Part shown: piece by piece, positions 1 to 7,677 of the stretch | Layout of the letters: every line of letters begins with the position of its first letter | Position numbering within the stretch: position 1 is the stretch's first letter | Source: Actinomadura meyerae | GTDB lineage: Bacteria; Actinomycetota; Actinomycetes; Streptosporangiales; Streptosporangiaceae | Length of the DNA: 34,437 nucleotides | Direction of reading: 5' to 3' | Assembly: GCF_900188445.1 (NCBI RefSeq) | Contig: NZ_FZOR01000064.1 | Coordinates: forward strand, 1 to 34,437 | Position numbers and translations under genes: made by a program | The notes under the pieces: generated by a model | What the model was told of the DNA's origin: nothing | The model's input: only the letters and a program-made list of their open reading frames with translations | Database searches by the model: none

Positions 1-74
1 CCCGCAACTGGCCCTGGGCCGACGCCTGGCGGCAGTTGTTCACCACCCTCCACGCCCCACCCGACAGCCGCTGA
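1..74 (+). CDS. C-terminal end of a gene cut by the window edge, possibly a transposase
   Basis: Reading from base 3 gives 23 codons and a TGA at 72-74, ending in residues NWPWADAWRQLFTTLHAPP followed by DSR. The tryptophan-rich tail resembles the C-terminal ends I associate with IS1380-type transposases, but 23 residues are too few to be sure. The bulk lies outside the window. Decayed genes directly downstream would fit an insertion-element neighbourhood. The identity is a guess; that a coding frame ends here is moderately likely. Confidence 0.35.
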   Translation, partial: RNWPWADAWRQLFTTLHAPPDSR

Positions 75-439
75 CCTGCCGTTATCCACCGCCCGCCAGG
101 GCCCGACCGGAACCGAACACGTGGAAAAGCTGGGCAGACCAGCCGATCACCCCTGCCCACAGGCGGCCGACAACTCAACCGTCCTCCCGAAAAGACCGAG
201 AGATCGACCTCGATACACCATCGGTGGATCGAGGCTAAGGGGAGACCCGCCCGACCTGTCGCCGACAGAGGCGCCGCACACGCGGCGCCTCTGTCGGCTT
301 GTCCAGCGGAAACCACCGCCTCGGCCTGGGAGGCCGCACAGAGCGGCGCGTTCGAGTCGCCCTCAACCGGCGGTCGATGACTGGACAGGCTTTGTAGATC
401 CATACGCCCGGGCAGCCGGGGCCTCGTCCAGTGGGGTAA
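75..439. other. Stretch without a convincing gene
   Basis: Frames in this stretch are short and have no recognisable protein content. The only clear structure is the perfect hairpin at 261-298. The rest may be degenerate flank of a mobile element. Confidence 0.5.
261..298. terminator. Perfect 17-bp stem-loop, probable terminator
   Basis: Two 17-nt arms (261-277 and 282-298) are exact reverse complements around the 4-nt loop ACAC. Only two T follow the stem, so it is not a classical U-tract terminator, but U-poor hairpins commonly serve as terminators in high-GC actinobacteria. It lies about 190 bp after the partial gene at the left edge and could equally be read from the other strand. Confidence 0.6.
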
Positions 440-835
440 GCGAGCGCCGCGGAGCGGCTGTACTCGCGTTGCGGTGACGGCCAACTCTCCGGCGACGAGC
501 AGGGCGGCTCCATCCTGTTCTCCCGCGAGGCACCCAACGCGCTCGAGGCGATTCTGTCGGCCATCGCCGATAGCGCGGGCAGTGGACTGGTGGTGACTGG
601 CGTCATGGAGGACCTGGTGACCATCGGCGACATCGCCGAGAGAACCAGCAGGCCGGCCCGAGCGGTCGAGCAGTGGACGACCGGTGAACGCGGGCCCGGA
701 GAGTTTCCTGCACCAGTCGTCCATCGCGCCGGTCGGGCTGGACTTTACTCATGGGCACAGGTTTCTCGCTGGCTGGCCGACGCCGCCCTCCGGGGAGATC
801 GACTCAGCTGCCGTGGATGTCGCCGCCACCGCTGA
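440..835 (+). pseudogene. Remnant of a helix-turn-helix regulator gene
   Basis: An open frame without a good start runs from just after a TAA at 437-439 to a TGA at 833-835. Its core reads like the actinobacterial HTH type in which an IGDIAERTSRP helix is followed by a RGPGEFPAPV wing and a YSWAQVSRWL segment. The first part (SGDEQGGSILFSREAP) looks like the upstream domain of the same family, but the usual N-terminus is absent, and after the HTH the frame ends in arginine-rich sequence unlike the family. A GTG at 590 could start an 81-aa truncated protein, though no good ribosome binding site is visible. Best explanation: a decaying regulator gene. It could be a short functional HTH protein. 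Confidence 0.45.
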
Positions 836-1080
836 TATGGGTGCAGGCCGATAGCCGCCCGCCCTGCGGGCTACGGGGGAAGCCCACCTAGCTGGCGGAA
901 CAGGTGGGACGCGCTCCGCAGGGCGGGGGCCGTCTACGGGTGCGACGGGGTGCGCGGCCTGTCGACGTGAGGCAAGGGCCGGACGATAGGGCGGCCCGCC
1001 CGACGCGCAGCGTCGATCATGTATCCGTGGTCGACGGCGATCCGCGCCCACACCGCCTTACCCGCGCCCACCGTCTCAAC

Positions 1081-1194
1081 GACGTGATCGGGGTGCGGGA
1101 CAGCAAGGCCCCCGACAGCGGCCACCTCGCGCTCTCCCCACCAGACTTCGCCCACCTCGTTGCCGCTGTTAAGCGGGGACAACTGCACCCCTAA
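1081..1194 (+). pseudogene. C-terminal half of a DUF397 gene, truncated
   Basis: The frame ending at the TAA 1192-1194 encodes VIGVRDSKAPDSGHLALSPP and then DFAHLVAAVKRGQLHP. This matches the second half of the small DUF397 domain, whose family pattern is VRDSK-P-G...L.FSP..W..FV.AVK.G. The first half, which normally carries the WRKSS-SGG and CVEVA motifs, is missing upstream; that sequence (about 904-1080) translates to arginine-rich non-family residues. DUF397 genes normally follow an HTH/DUF5753 regulator. Here only fragments of an HTH gene and of this domain remain. Compare the intact DUF397 gene at 33616-33810. Confidence 0.6.
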
Positions 1195-1308
1195 CCCCAC
1201 GAATATCGCGAACGACCTGATCTTTGGGCGGGGCCGTTGGCGTGTTCTGGGTGGTCTCGGGCTTTTCTGGCCTTTCTCCGTCTGGTCGTTACGGGGGCTT
1301 GCGGGAGT

Positions 1309-1341
1309 GTTCACTTGGGGCGGGTGGGCGCTTCACTCGGG
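1309..1341 (+). promoter_or_regulatory. PHO-box-like direct repeat
   Basis: An 11-nt unit GTTCACTTGGG at 1309-1319 fits the actinobacterial PhoP direct-repeat consensus G(G/T)TCAYYYR(G/C)G at every position. A second unit CTTCACTCGGG at 1331-1341 fits at ten of eleven. They are spaced exactly 22 nt apart, with a degenerate unit between, which is how PhoP boxes are often built. The site ends 45 bp before the GTG of a secreted phosphodiester glycosidase, a sensible member of a phosphate-starvation regulon. PhoP control is inference. Confidence 0.45.
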
Positions 1342-1385
1342 GGGCGCCATGATCATCTGGATGGTGATCGGCGAGAGGGGCGTCC

Positions 1386-2672
1386 GTGCGCGGGGTCGTG
1401 GCCGGGGTGGTCGTGGGCGGGGTGGTCTTGGGGGCGGCCGTTCCGGCGGGGGCGGTGGACGGGGCCGGGTCCGGGGAGCGGGCCGATGAACGGGGGCTGC
1501 CGTCGTCCGAGGTCGGGCCGGTGCGGTTCACCTCGCTGGAGCGGACCGCGCCCGGGGTCACCTTCCGGACGTTCGAAACATCCGGGATCGGTGGGCGGGT
1601 TCTGGGTGACCTGCTGGACGTGGATCTGCGCAATCCCGGGGTCTCCGTTGGCTTGCTGCGGCCGCCCGTGGTCGCCGCGCGGCGGGCCGTTTCCGAGATG
1701 GCGGACGCGCAGAACGCCGTGGCCGGAGTGAACGGGGACTACTTCGACGTCACCTCGACGCACCCCGGGGTGGCTCCGACCGGGTCATCTTCTGGGCCGG
1801 CGGTGGACGGTGGGCGTCCGCTCAAGGGGGCCGTGCCGGACGGGCAGCGGTTCGGGCCCGCGCTGCCGCCCGGTACGTCCGCCGAGGACGTCATCGGCGT
1901 CGGCCGGGACGGGCGCGGTCACGTCGCGCGGCTCCGTCTGACCGGGGACGTCCGGTCGGGGAAGAAGTCGATCGCCCTGCGCGGGCTCAACCAGTACGCG
2001 ATCCGTGTCGGCGGGGTCGGTGCGTTCGACTCGCGGTGGGGAGAGGCGTCCCGGCAGCGGGCCGTCTGCGGGACGGACGAGGTCCGCGGCGCCCCGTGCA
2101 GCACGAACACCGCCGAGGTGACCGTGCGGCGGGGCGTGGTGACGGGGGTGTCCGGCACGGTCGGCGCTGGTGCTATCCCCGATGGGACGACCGTGCTCGT
2201 CGGGCGGGAGAAGGGCGCCGACGCGCTGCGGCGGCTGCGGGCCGGTGACCGGGTGCGGGTGTCGTACCGCTTCACCGGGCCCGTCCGCTTCCGGTTCGCG
2301 GTCGGCGGGTTCCCGATCCTGCGGGACGGGCGGCCGCCGGCCGGCCTGGACCCGAACGGCCCGGCGCCGCGCACGGCGGCCGGGGTCAGCCGCGACGGCG
2401 GGCACCTGTACCTGATCGTCGCGGACGGCCGGTCGGAGCGGAGCGGCGGCCTGACGGTCGCCGAGCTCGCGTCCCTGCTGGACAGGGCCGGTGCCGACGA
2501 CGCCGTCAACCTGGACGGCGGCGGCTCATCGACGTTCGTCGCGCGCGTTCCCGGCGCCGTCTCGGTGACCGTCCGCAACGTCCCGTCGGACGGTGCCGAG
2601 CGGGCCGTCGCCAACGGCATCGGCGTGTTCAGCCGCGCTTGTCCTGGTGGCGCTTGTCGCGGACGTACATGA
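1386..2672 (+). CDS. Secreted phosphodiester glycosidase family protein (NAGPA domain)
   Basis: The 428-aa product starts at GTG 1386, chosen because GAGAGGGG lies 5 nt upstream and a signal-peptide-like hydrophobic run (VVAGVVVGGVVLGAAVPAGA, residues 4-23) follows at once. The body matches the phosphodiester glycosidase/NAGPA family (DUF2233): GVNGDYFD at 114-121, a G-rich core, and NLDGGGSSTF at 375-384 near the C-terminus, followed by NGIGVF. Family members cleave sugar-phosphodiester bonds; the human relative uncovers mannose-6-phosphate. A secreted bacterial version could release phosphate-linked sugars from wall or extracellular polymers. Two Cys at 228 and 238 may form a disulfide. The last 44 bp overlap the convergent NYN gene, giving a short CPGGACRGRT tail. 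A PHO-box-like repeat lies upstream. Confidence 0.85.
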   Translation: MRGVVAGVVVGGVVLGAAVPAGAVDGAGSGERADERGLPSSEVGPVRFTSLERTAPGVTFRTFETSGIGGRVLGDLLDVDLRNPGVSVGLLRPPVVAARRAVSEMADAQNAVAGVNGDYFDVTSTHPGVAPTGSSSGPAVDGGRPLKGAVPDGQRFGPALPPGTSAEDVIGVGRDGRGHVARLRLTGDVRSGKKSIALRGLNQYAIRVGGVGAFDSRWGEASRQRAVCGTDEVRGAPCSTNTAEVTVRRGVVTGVSGTVGAGAIPDGTTVLVGREKGADALRRLRAGDRVRVSYRFTGPVRFRFAVGGFPILRDGRPPAGLDPNGPAPRTAAGVSRDGGHLYLIVADGRSERSGGLTVAELASLLDRAGADDAVNLDGGGSSTFVARVPGAVSVTVRNVPSDGAERAVANGIGVFSRACPGGACRGRT

Positions 2673-3402
2673 TGGCCGCTTTCCCCTCGCCGGGGCTGCG
2701 GCGCTCCAGCACGAACAAGGTCGTCGCGCTGATCAGCTCGCTGAGCTTGGGGTAGCCGTAGCTGCGGGAGTCGAACTCGGGGCGCTGCTTGGTGATGATG
2801 TGCCCGACCGACGCCAGCGGGGCCCATCCGTCCTCGTCGGAGGCCGCCTCGACGGCGTTGCGGAGCAGGTTGACGAGCGCGGTGTCCTGCTTGAGCTTCG
2901 CGGCCGGTGTCGGCGGCGCGGGCCCGAGCGCGGTCGCGGCGGGCGCGGCCGCGCCCTGGTCGTAGGCGAGGTTCTCGATGTAGATGAACTTGTCGCACGC
3001 CGCCACGAACGGTTTGGGCGTCTTGCGCTCCCCGAAGCCGTAGACGGTCAGCCCGGACTCGCGGATCCGCGCCGCCAGCCGGGTGAAGTCGCTGTCGCTC
3101 GACACGATGCAGAACCCGTCGAAGCGGTCGGAGTACAGCAGGTCCATCGCGTCGATGACCATCGCCGCGTCGGTGGCGTTCTTGCCGGAGGTGTAGGCGA
3201 ACTGCTGGATCGGCTGGATCGACTGGTCGAGCAGGTGCTCCTTCCAGCCGCGCAGGTTCGTCCCGGTCCAGTCGCCGTAGGCGCGCTTGACGTGCGCGGT
3301 CCCGTACTTGGCGACCTCGGCCAGCAGCGCCTCGACGATCCCGGGCTGCGCGTTGTCGGCATCGATCAGCACCGCCAGCCGGTCGGCGTTCTCGCTCACC
3401 AT
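2629..3402 (-). CDS. NYN-domain nuclease with C-terminal OST-HTH/LOTUS domain
   Basis: The 257-aa protein begins LAVLIDADNAQP, the first motif of the NYN (PIN-like) ribonuclease fold. Acidic positions follow the family: D14 and D16 in LIDADN, D78 in KNATDAAMVIDAMDLL, D103 and D105 in IVSSDSDF. These would bind Mg2+ for RNA cleavage. Residues about 160-257 (QDTALVNLLRNAVEA...DEDGWAPLASVGHIIT) look like the OST-HTH/LOTUS fold, an RNA-binding winged helix that often follows NYN. An alanine/proline linker separates the two domains. The stop overlaps the end of the convergent glycosidase by 44 bp. Such proteins are thought to act in RNA turnover; the target is unknown. It stands alone on this strand, with the TioE-like gene 60 bp upstream. 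Confidence 0.88.
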   Translation of the reverse strand: MVSENADRLAVLIDADNAQPGIVEALLAEVAKYGTAHVKRAYGDWTGTNLRGWKEHLLDQSIQPIQQFAYTSGKNATDAAMVIDAMDLLYSDRFDGFCIVSSDSDFTRLAARIRESGLTVYGFGERKTPKPFVAACDKFIYIENLAYDQGAAAPAATALGPAPPTPAAKLKQDTALVNLLRNAVEAASDEDGWAPLASVGHIITKQRPEFDSRSYGYPKLSELISATTLFVLERRSPGEGKAAIMYVRDKRHQDKRG

Positions 3403-3461
3403 CCGCCCTCGTCCACCATCCGTCGCGCCTCCCCTGGGTCACCGAAACGCTCCCAAGTACA

Positions 3462-4175
3462 TCAGACGGCGGCGAGGATGGCGCCGAGTGCGGCTGCGCC
3501 GTCGAGGAGTGCTCTGGAGCGGGCTTCGATTCCGGCGTCCCTGGCGTCCAGCGCGTGGGCGACGTCCTCCAGCCGCCGGGCGCCGCGCAGCTCCGGCATG
3601 AGGGCGCGGAGCGGCTCGATGCGGTACCCGGCGCGGCGAAGCTGGTGAACGATCCGCGCGTCCCGCACCTGGGCCGGTGTGTAGCGGCGCGCTCCGGCGG
3701 CGGGGTCGCGGTCGGGTACGACGAGCCGCTCCCTGTCCCAGTGCCGCAGCGTCGACGGGCGGACGCCGAGCGCGGCGGCGAGTTCGGAGATGCTCATCGA
3801 GTCCGAGGCGCGCACGTCGTCCACCGGCTCACTGGCGATCGCCTGGACGGCCTCCCTGGCCAGCCGGACCTCCACGCGCTCGTTGTGGAGGCGCGCGTGC
3901 GCCGCGTCGAGAAGGGCGAGCGCGCGCGAGGCCGGGCCCTGGTGGAACGCCCGGACGATCCCCTTGGCCTCGACCGGGCCGGCGCCCGCGGCGAGGGCCC
4001 GGTAGGCCAGCGCACAGCGCGCATGCAGCTCCCCGTAGACGCGGTAGCCCGTCGCGGTGCGCGTCGCCGGCGGCAGGACGCCGTCGCGTTCGAGGTTGCG
4101 CACCTGCTGGACGGAGTACCCGGCGCGCCGTGCGACGTCGACGGTGCGCATACCGCGCGAGTTGAGACCTGACAC
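3462..4175 (-). CDS. TioE-like transcriptional regulator with two MerR HTH domains
   Basis: The 237-aa protein carries two MerR-type winged helices. The first (about 10-75) reads TVDVARRAGYSVQQVRNLER with GYRVYGE; the second (about 127-190) reads SISELAAALGVRPSTLRHWD with GARRYTPAQVRDA. Tandem MerR domains in one chain are the hallmark of the TioE family, named from the thiocoraline cluster. MerR proteins usually remodel promoters with long spacers, normally as dimers; here the two HTHs could pair within the chain. The GTG start at 4175 is preferred over the ATG at 4151 because GAGGGG lies 7 nt upstream of it. It is divergent from the DUF6194 gene, with 63 bp between the starts, so it may control that gene and itself. 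No Cys-rich metal-binding tail is visible. Confidence 0.85.
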   Translation of the reverse strand: MSGLNSRGMRTVDVARRAGYSVQQVRNLERDGVLPPATRTATGYRVYGELHARCALAYRALAAGAGPVEAKGIVRAFHQGPASRALALLDAAHARLHNERVEVRLAREAVQAIASEPVDDVRASDSMSISELAAALGVRPSTLRHWDRERLVVPDRDPAAGARRYTPAQVRDARIVHQLRRAGYRIEPLRALMPELRGARRLEDVAHALDARDAGIEARSRALLDGAAALGAILAAV

Positions 4176-4238
4176 CTAGAAACCCCTCAGTACCGGCTCG
4201 CAAGTCTCCACAAGCACTTCAATGCAACGCTAGAACAC

Positions 4239-4787
4239 ATGACGATGGATGAGATCATCGACTTCGTGGCGGGCCTCGACGGCGTCCTGACCCTCAAGCC
4301 GGGACCCGGCGACGGCTCCCCCGAGCTGAGCTGGGGCGACGCGTTCTTCTACTACTCCCCCGACGGCACCGTCCCGGCGAACGCCCAGCCCTTCGCGACG
4401 ATCGTGACCAAGGACCATCCCGGCGACGACGCGTCGCGCCTGGACCGGCCGGACGCCTTCCGCGTGAACATCTCCGCGGGGAAGGAGGCGTTCACTCAGT
4501 GGACCGGGCATGCGCCCCGCGAGCGAGCCGGCGCGCACGAATCAACCGGCGCGCACGAATCAACCGGCGCGCACGAATCAACTGGCGCGCACGAATCAAC
4601 CGGCACGGGTGCCGACCCCGGCACCGCCGACACCGTGATCGCGCATCCCGTCTACGGGACCCTCGGCTGGCTGGCGGTGGTGAACCCGGGCCCGCGCACC
4701 GAGGCCGCGGTCCGCGAGCTGCTGGACGCGGCCTACCGCCTCGCGCGGGCGCGCCACGAGCGGCGCGCGGGCGTGGCGGGAAGCTGA
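4239..4787 (+). CDS. DUF6194 family protein with an in-frame repeat insertion
   Basis: The 182-aa product matches DUF6194 from the first residues: MDEIIDFVAGLDGVLTLKPG, then ELSWGDAFFYYSPDG, PFATIVTKDHPGDD and FRVNISAGKEAF; the C-terminal half has HPVYGTLGWLAVVNPG. The family is common in actinobacteria and its function is not known. Residues 97-120 are an insertion of four GAHEST units encoded by an 18-bp tandem repeat, at a loop position just after the TGHAPRER segment. ATG 4239 was chosen because it gives the family N-terminus; ATG 4245 is possible and no strong ribosome binding site is visible for either. It diverges from the TioE-like regulator and ends 4 bp from the convergent methyltransferase stop. 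Confidence 0.85.
   Translation: MTMDEIIDFVAGLDGVLTLKPGPGDGSPELSWGDAFFYYSPDGTVPANAQPFATIVTKDHPGDDASRLDRPDAFRVNISAGKEAFTQWTGHAPRERAGAHESTGAHESTGAHESTGAHESTGTGADPGTADTVIAHPVYGTLGWLAVVNPGPRTEAAVRELLDAAYRLARARHERRAGVAGS
4528..4599 (+). repeat. Four 18-bp tandem repeats inside the DUF6194 gene
   Basis: Four copies of an 18-bp unit begin at 4528, 4546, 4564 and 4582. The first three are identical and the fourth differs by one base (CCGG to CTGG). Each encodes GAHEST in frame. A partial fifth unit follows. Near-identity suggests recent slippage expansion. Confidence 0.95.
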
Positions 4788-4791
4788 GGCG

Positions 4792-5613
4792 TCAGGCCGT
4801 CTTGCGGGCCACTGCGCCCCACAGGGCCGCCGGGGCGGACGCCTCCAGGTCGGAGCGCGGGCGCCACTTCGGGACCTCGACGACACCCGGCTCGATGAGC
4901 TCCAGCCCGTCGAAGAAACCGGTGATCTGCTCCCGGTCCCGCAGCGTGACCTGCTCCGCCGACTTCTCGTTCATGGCCCGCTCGAAGGCGGCCATCTCCT
5001 CGGGGAAGATGTCCTTCGCGGTGTGGGACACCACCAGGTGGCTGCCCGGGGGGACGGCGTCCATCAGCGTCTTCGTGATCCCGTAGGGGTCCGCGCTGTC
5101 GGCGACGAAATGGAGCACGGCGACGAGCATGACCGCCACGGGCTCGGAGAAGTCCAGCGTGCGGGCCGCCTCCCGGAGGATCGTGGCGGGGTCGCGCAGG
5201 TCGGCGTCGATGTAGGCGGTCGCGCCCGCGTCGCTGCTCGTCAGCAGCGCCTCGGCGTGGACCAGCACGATCGGGTCGTTGTCGACGTAGACGACGCGGG
5301 ACTCCGGCGCGACCGCCTGGGCGACCTCGTGGGTGTTGTTCGCCGACGGCAGGCCCGTGCCGATGTCGAGGAACTGGCGGATCCCGGCCTCGGCGACGAG
5401 GTACTCCACCGTCCGCGCCAGGAACGCGCGGTTCGCCCGGACGGACTTCCCCGTGGACGGGAACGCCTGCAGCCCGGCCTCGGCGGCGGCGCGGTCGGCG
5501 GCGAAGTTGTCCTTGCCGCCGAGCCAGGCGTCGTACACCCGGGCGGGATGCGGGATGTTCGTGTTGACCCGGGAAAGCTTGTCCTGGCCTGGCGACTCTC
5601 CGTCCGATGCCAC
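4792..5613 (-). CDS. SAM-dependent methyltransferase, DUF574 (Methyltransf_19) type
   Basis: This is a 273-aa protein with the actinobacterial DUF574 signature: NIPHPARVYDAWLGGKDNFA near residues 19-38, the SAM-binding loop FLDIGTGLPSANNTHEVAQ around 80-98, and VVYVDNDPIVLVHAEALL after it. The family fold is a class I Rossmann methyltransferase; substrates are unknown, and these genes are very abundant in Streptosporangiales-type genomes. The GTG at 5613 is supported by GAGGAGG 6 nt upstream. It is convergent with the DUF6194 gene (4 bp between the stops). Downstream on the same strand there is nothing operonic, and the kinase upstream ends at 5651, only 37 bp away, so read-through from 7677 is possible. 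Confidence 0.88.
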   Translation of the reverse strand: MASDGESPGQDKLSRVNTNIPHPARVYDAWLGGKDNFAADRAAAEAGLQAFPSTGKSVRANRAFLARTVEYLVAEAGIRQFLDIGTGLPSANNTHEVAQAVAPESRVVYVDNDPIVLVHAEALLTSSDAGATAYIDADLRDPATILREAARTLDFSEPVAVMLVAVLHFVADSADPYGITKTLMDAVPPGSHLVVSHTAKDIFPEEMAAFERAMNEKSAEQVTLRDREQITGFFDGLELIEPGVVEVPKWRPRSDLEASAPAALWGAVARKTA

Positions 5614-5650
5614 GGACTCCTCCTCAACCGCCGCTACCGATATCGCGCGA

Positions 5651-6721
5651 TCAGCATATAAGCGTCCAATGGCCAGAAGCAGGTCGACCGAGGAGGGACA
5701 GGGAATCCAGGTCCCGGGCGTGGTGGGCGTGGCGGGCGGTCATGGTGCAGAACATCTCGTCGCCGCGGGGGGTGCGCTCGACGAGCATGGAGGCGCCGAT
5801 GGCCATGACGATGCCGTGGAAGGTGTGGTGGCGGTAGGCGGTCCAGCAGTCGTCCCAGCTCAGGGCGACGCCGCGGGACGTCAGCGCCTCGTGGTAGCGC
5901 TGGACCAGGGCCTGCTCGTGGTCGCGGCGGATCTCGGTGGGGAGGCTGGAGCCGAGGAAGTAGGCGAGGTCGGCGAGGCCGGGCCCGTAGGCGCAGGTCT
6001 GCCAGTCCAGGACGGCGGTGCGCGGCCCGCCGAACAGCAGGTTGTCGGCGCGGAAGTCGCCGTGGGACAGGGTCAGCGGCCCCTCGCGGGCGGTCAGGTA
6101 GGACGGCAGGGAGGGCAGGAAGTCCTCGATCAGCGCGATGACGTCGGGGCCGAGGTCGGCGGCGTAGCGGTCCTTGAAGCCGGTGTAGAGGTCGGTGACC
6201 ATGCCGGCGGTGAAGGCGGCGGCGTCGGCGTCGTGGCGGTTCAGCCAGGGCAGGGCGGCGAGGTCGGGGTTCTCCCAGCCCGCGGCGTGGAAGGCCGCCA
6301 TCTCGGTGATCGCCGCGGCGGCGTCCTCGACGCCGATGCCCGCGAGCTGGTCGCCGGGCCGCGCCGGGGCGAGGTCCGCCAGCAGGACGGTGTACTCGTC
6401 CTCCTCGGCGGCGTACGCCGAGAAGTAGCAGGTGGGGATGCCCGCGTCGAGGCCGCGCGCGAGTTCGGAGTAGAAGCTCGCCTCGACCTCGTAGGTGCGG
6501 ATGGCGCGGGCGGCGGCGCGGCTGGACGGGTCGGCCGCCGGGACCTTCGCGACCATGGTGGACGGGAGGGACGTCTCGTCCGCGTAGGTGAGGTGCAGGC
6601 GGAGGCTGTCGGAGACCTGGCCGGTGCCCACCGGCTCGGTCCGGACGGCGGTCACCTTCGTCTCCAGAGCGCCGGACAGCCAGGACGCCGTCAGCGCCCC
6701 GGCGCCGGACACCGGCGTCAT
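5651..6721 (-). CDS. Aminoglycoside/ecdysteroid-kinase-like phosphotransferase
   Basis: The 356-aa product has the APH/choline-kinase catalytic core: LSHGDFRADN (H220, D222, N227) with the catalytic Asp, then VLDWQTCAYGPGLADLAYFL with metal-binding D239. An N-terminal lobe holds MVAKVPAADP with a probable ATP-binding Lys near 59. The long insert and spacing resemble the EcKL/DUF1679 branch rather than classical antibiotic kinases, so the substrate may be a small alcohol or lipid-like molecule. ATG 6721 overlaps the stop of the upstream DUF7064/7065 gene as ATGA, a sign of translational coupling. The two probably act on the same compound. Whether it phosphorylates an antibiotic cannot be told. 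Confidence 0.83.
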   Translation of the reverse strand: MTPVSGAGALTASWLSGALETKVTAVRTEPVGTGQVSDSLRLHLTYADETSLPSTMVAKVPAADPSSRAAARAIRTYEVEASFYSELARGLDAGIPTCYFSAYAAEEDEYTVLLADLAPARPGDQLAGIGVEDAAAAITEMAAFHAAGWENPDLAALPWLNRHDADAAAFTAGMVTDLYTGFKDRYAADLGPDVIALIEDFLPSLPSYLTAREGPLTLSHGDFRADNLLFGGPRTAVLDWQTCAYGPGLADLAYFLGSSLPTEIRRDHEQALVQRYHEALTSRGVALSWDDCWTAYRHHTFHGIVMAIGASMLVERTPRGDEMFCTMTARHAHHARDLDSLSLLGRPASGHWTLIC

Positions 6722-7677
6722 TCGTCCTCCCCCGCCAGGTGGGTCCAGCCGTGGTCCTCCCAGCCGGGGGGCTGGTGCCATTCCGTCCAGCCGTGGCCGG
6801 TGCGCCCGTCCTCGGTCTCGAACCGGCACAGGGCGCGGGGGAAGCGGGCGTCCCGGCCGTCGGGGGACGTGACGGACACCGGCGCGAAGGCCACCGGCGT
6901 CACGGTCATGGGGGCGCCGGGGAAGCGGAGGTCGGAGCGGGCGGGCAGGCCGTCGTCGAACACCGTCGCGGCGGAGAAGCCGTCGCGGTGCTCGATCTCG
7001 CCGTCCGGCGGGACGGCGAAGCACGGCCACGGCAGCGGGACGCCGACGTTGGCCTGCATGCCGTGGACGAACGTGCCGTCGGAGAGGCGGCCGGACGTCC
7101 ACAGCCAGGAGACCTTCCACCAGTCGCGCTCGCCCCAGCTGTGGTCGCGCTCCCCGGGCGCGTCGATGCCGATCTTCTCGCCGGCCACGCTGACCAGGCC
7201 GGAGACCGTGCACGGGATCTCGTAGCGCGGGATGTCCTTGTAGGGGTAGGCGCCGCTGACGGTGTCCCAGCGCAGGTCGAACGAGAGCCCGGCGGTGCCG
7301 GTGGCGGGCCCGGTCGGGTCGGGATGCACGGACGCGGTCCCCCGCAGCGTGATCCGGGCGGGGCCGAAGGGGTCGGGGATCTCCTGGGTGGCGGTGTAGC
7401 CGTCGCCGTCGACATCGGCCGTTCCCGGCTTGGGAAGCGGCGCGTCGTTGTCGGCGATGAGGAGGAGCGGCTGCCCGGGGCGCACCAGCGCGGCCCAGTA
7501 CCAGGCGCGCTCCCAGTTCGGGTAGAGGCCGAGCCGGACGTACCCGGCGATCGAACCGTCCGGGGCGGCGAAGTCGAAGTAGTAGGACTCGTTCCACAGC
7601 TGCTCGGGGCCGGGTTCGTGCAGCCCCTCGTCCTCGGGCGTCAGGTTCCAGGTGCCGTGCTCGACGATCCTCGCCAT
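6718..7677 (-). CDS. DUF7065/DUF7064 (CrtC/AttH-like) protein
   Basis: The 319-aa product has the two-part lipocalin-like fold seen in DUF7065 (N-terminal, about 20-185) and DUF7064 (C-terminal, about 190-310). Recognisable pieces are WNESYYFDFAAPDGSIAGYV, GERDHSWGERDWWKVSWLW and the C-terminal GHGWTEWHQPP. The family is related to hydroxyneurosporene synthase/AttH-type domains that bind hydrophobic small molecules; no reaction is established here. GGAGGG just before ATG 7677 supports the start. The stop overlaps the start of the kinase gene (ATGA), so they form a two-gene operon. A TAGAAT -10-like element lies at 7708-7703 on this strand. Confidence 0.7.
   Translation of the reverse strand: MARIVEHGTWNLTPEDEGLHEPGPEQLWNESYYFDFAAPDGSIAGYVRLGLYPNWERAWYWAALVRPGQPLLLIADNDAPLPKPGTADVDGDGYTATQEIPDPFGPARITLRGTASVHPDPTGPATGTAGLSFDLRWDTVSGAYPYKDIPRYEIPCTVSGLVSVAGEKIGIDAPGERDHSWGERDWWKVSWLWTSGRLSDGTFVHGMQANVGVPLPWPCFAVPPDGEIEHRDGFSAATVFDDGLPARSDLRFPGAPMTVTPVAFAPVSVTSPDGRDARFPRALCRFETEDGRTGHGWTEWHQPPGWEDHGWTHLAGEDE

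Noticed and set aside
345..370. TTCGAGTCGCCC resembling a tRNA T-arm
   Set aside because: No cloverleaf can be built around it; the D and anticodon arms are missing.
934..1080. Minus-strand stretch reading VWARIAVDHGYMIDAARRAG
   Set aside because: It looks protein-like for about 45 residues but no family could be assigned and the frame lacks start and context; too weak to list as a gene.
5333..7225. 630-aa plus-strand frame across the methyltransferase and kinase region
   Set aside because: It crosses two convincing minus-strand genes and has biased, motif-free sequence.
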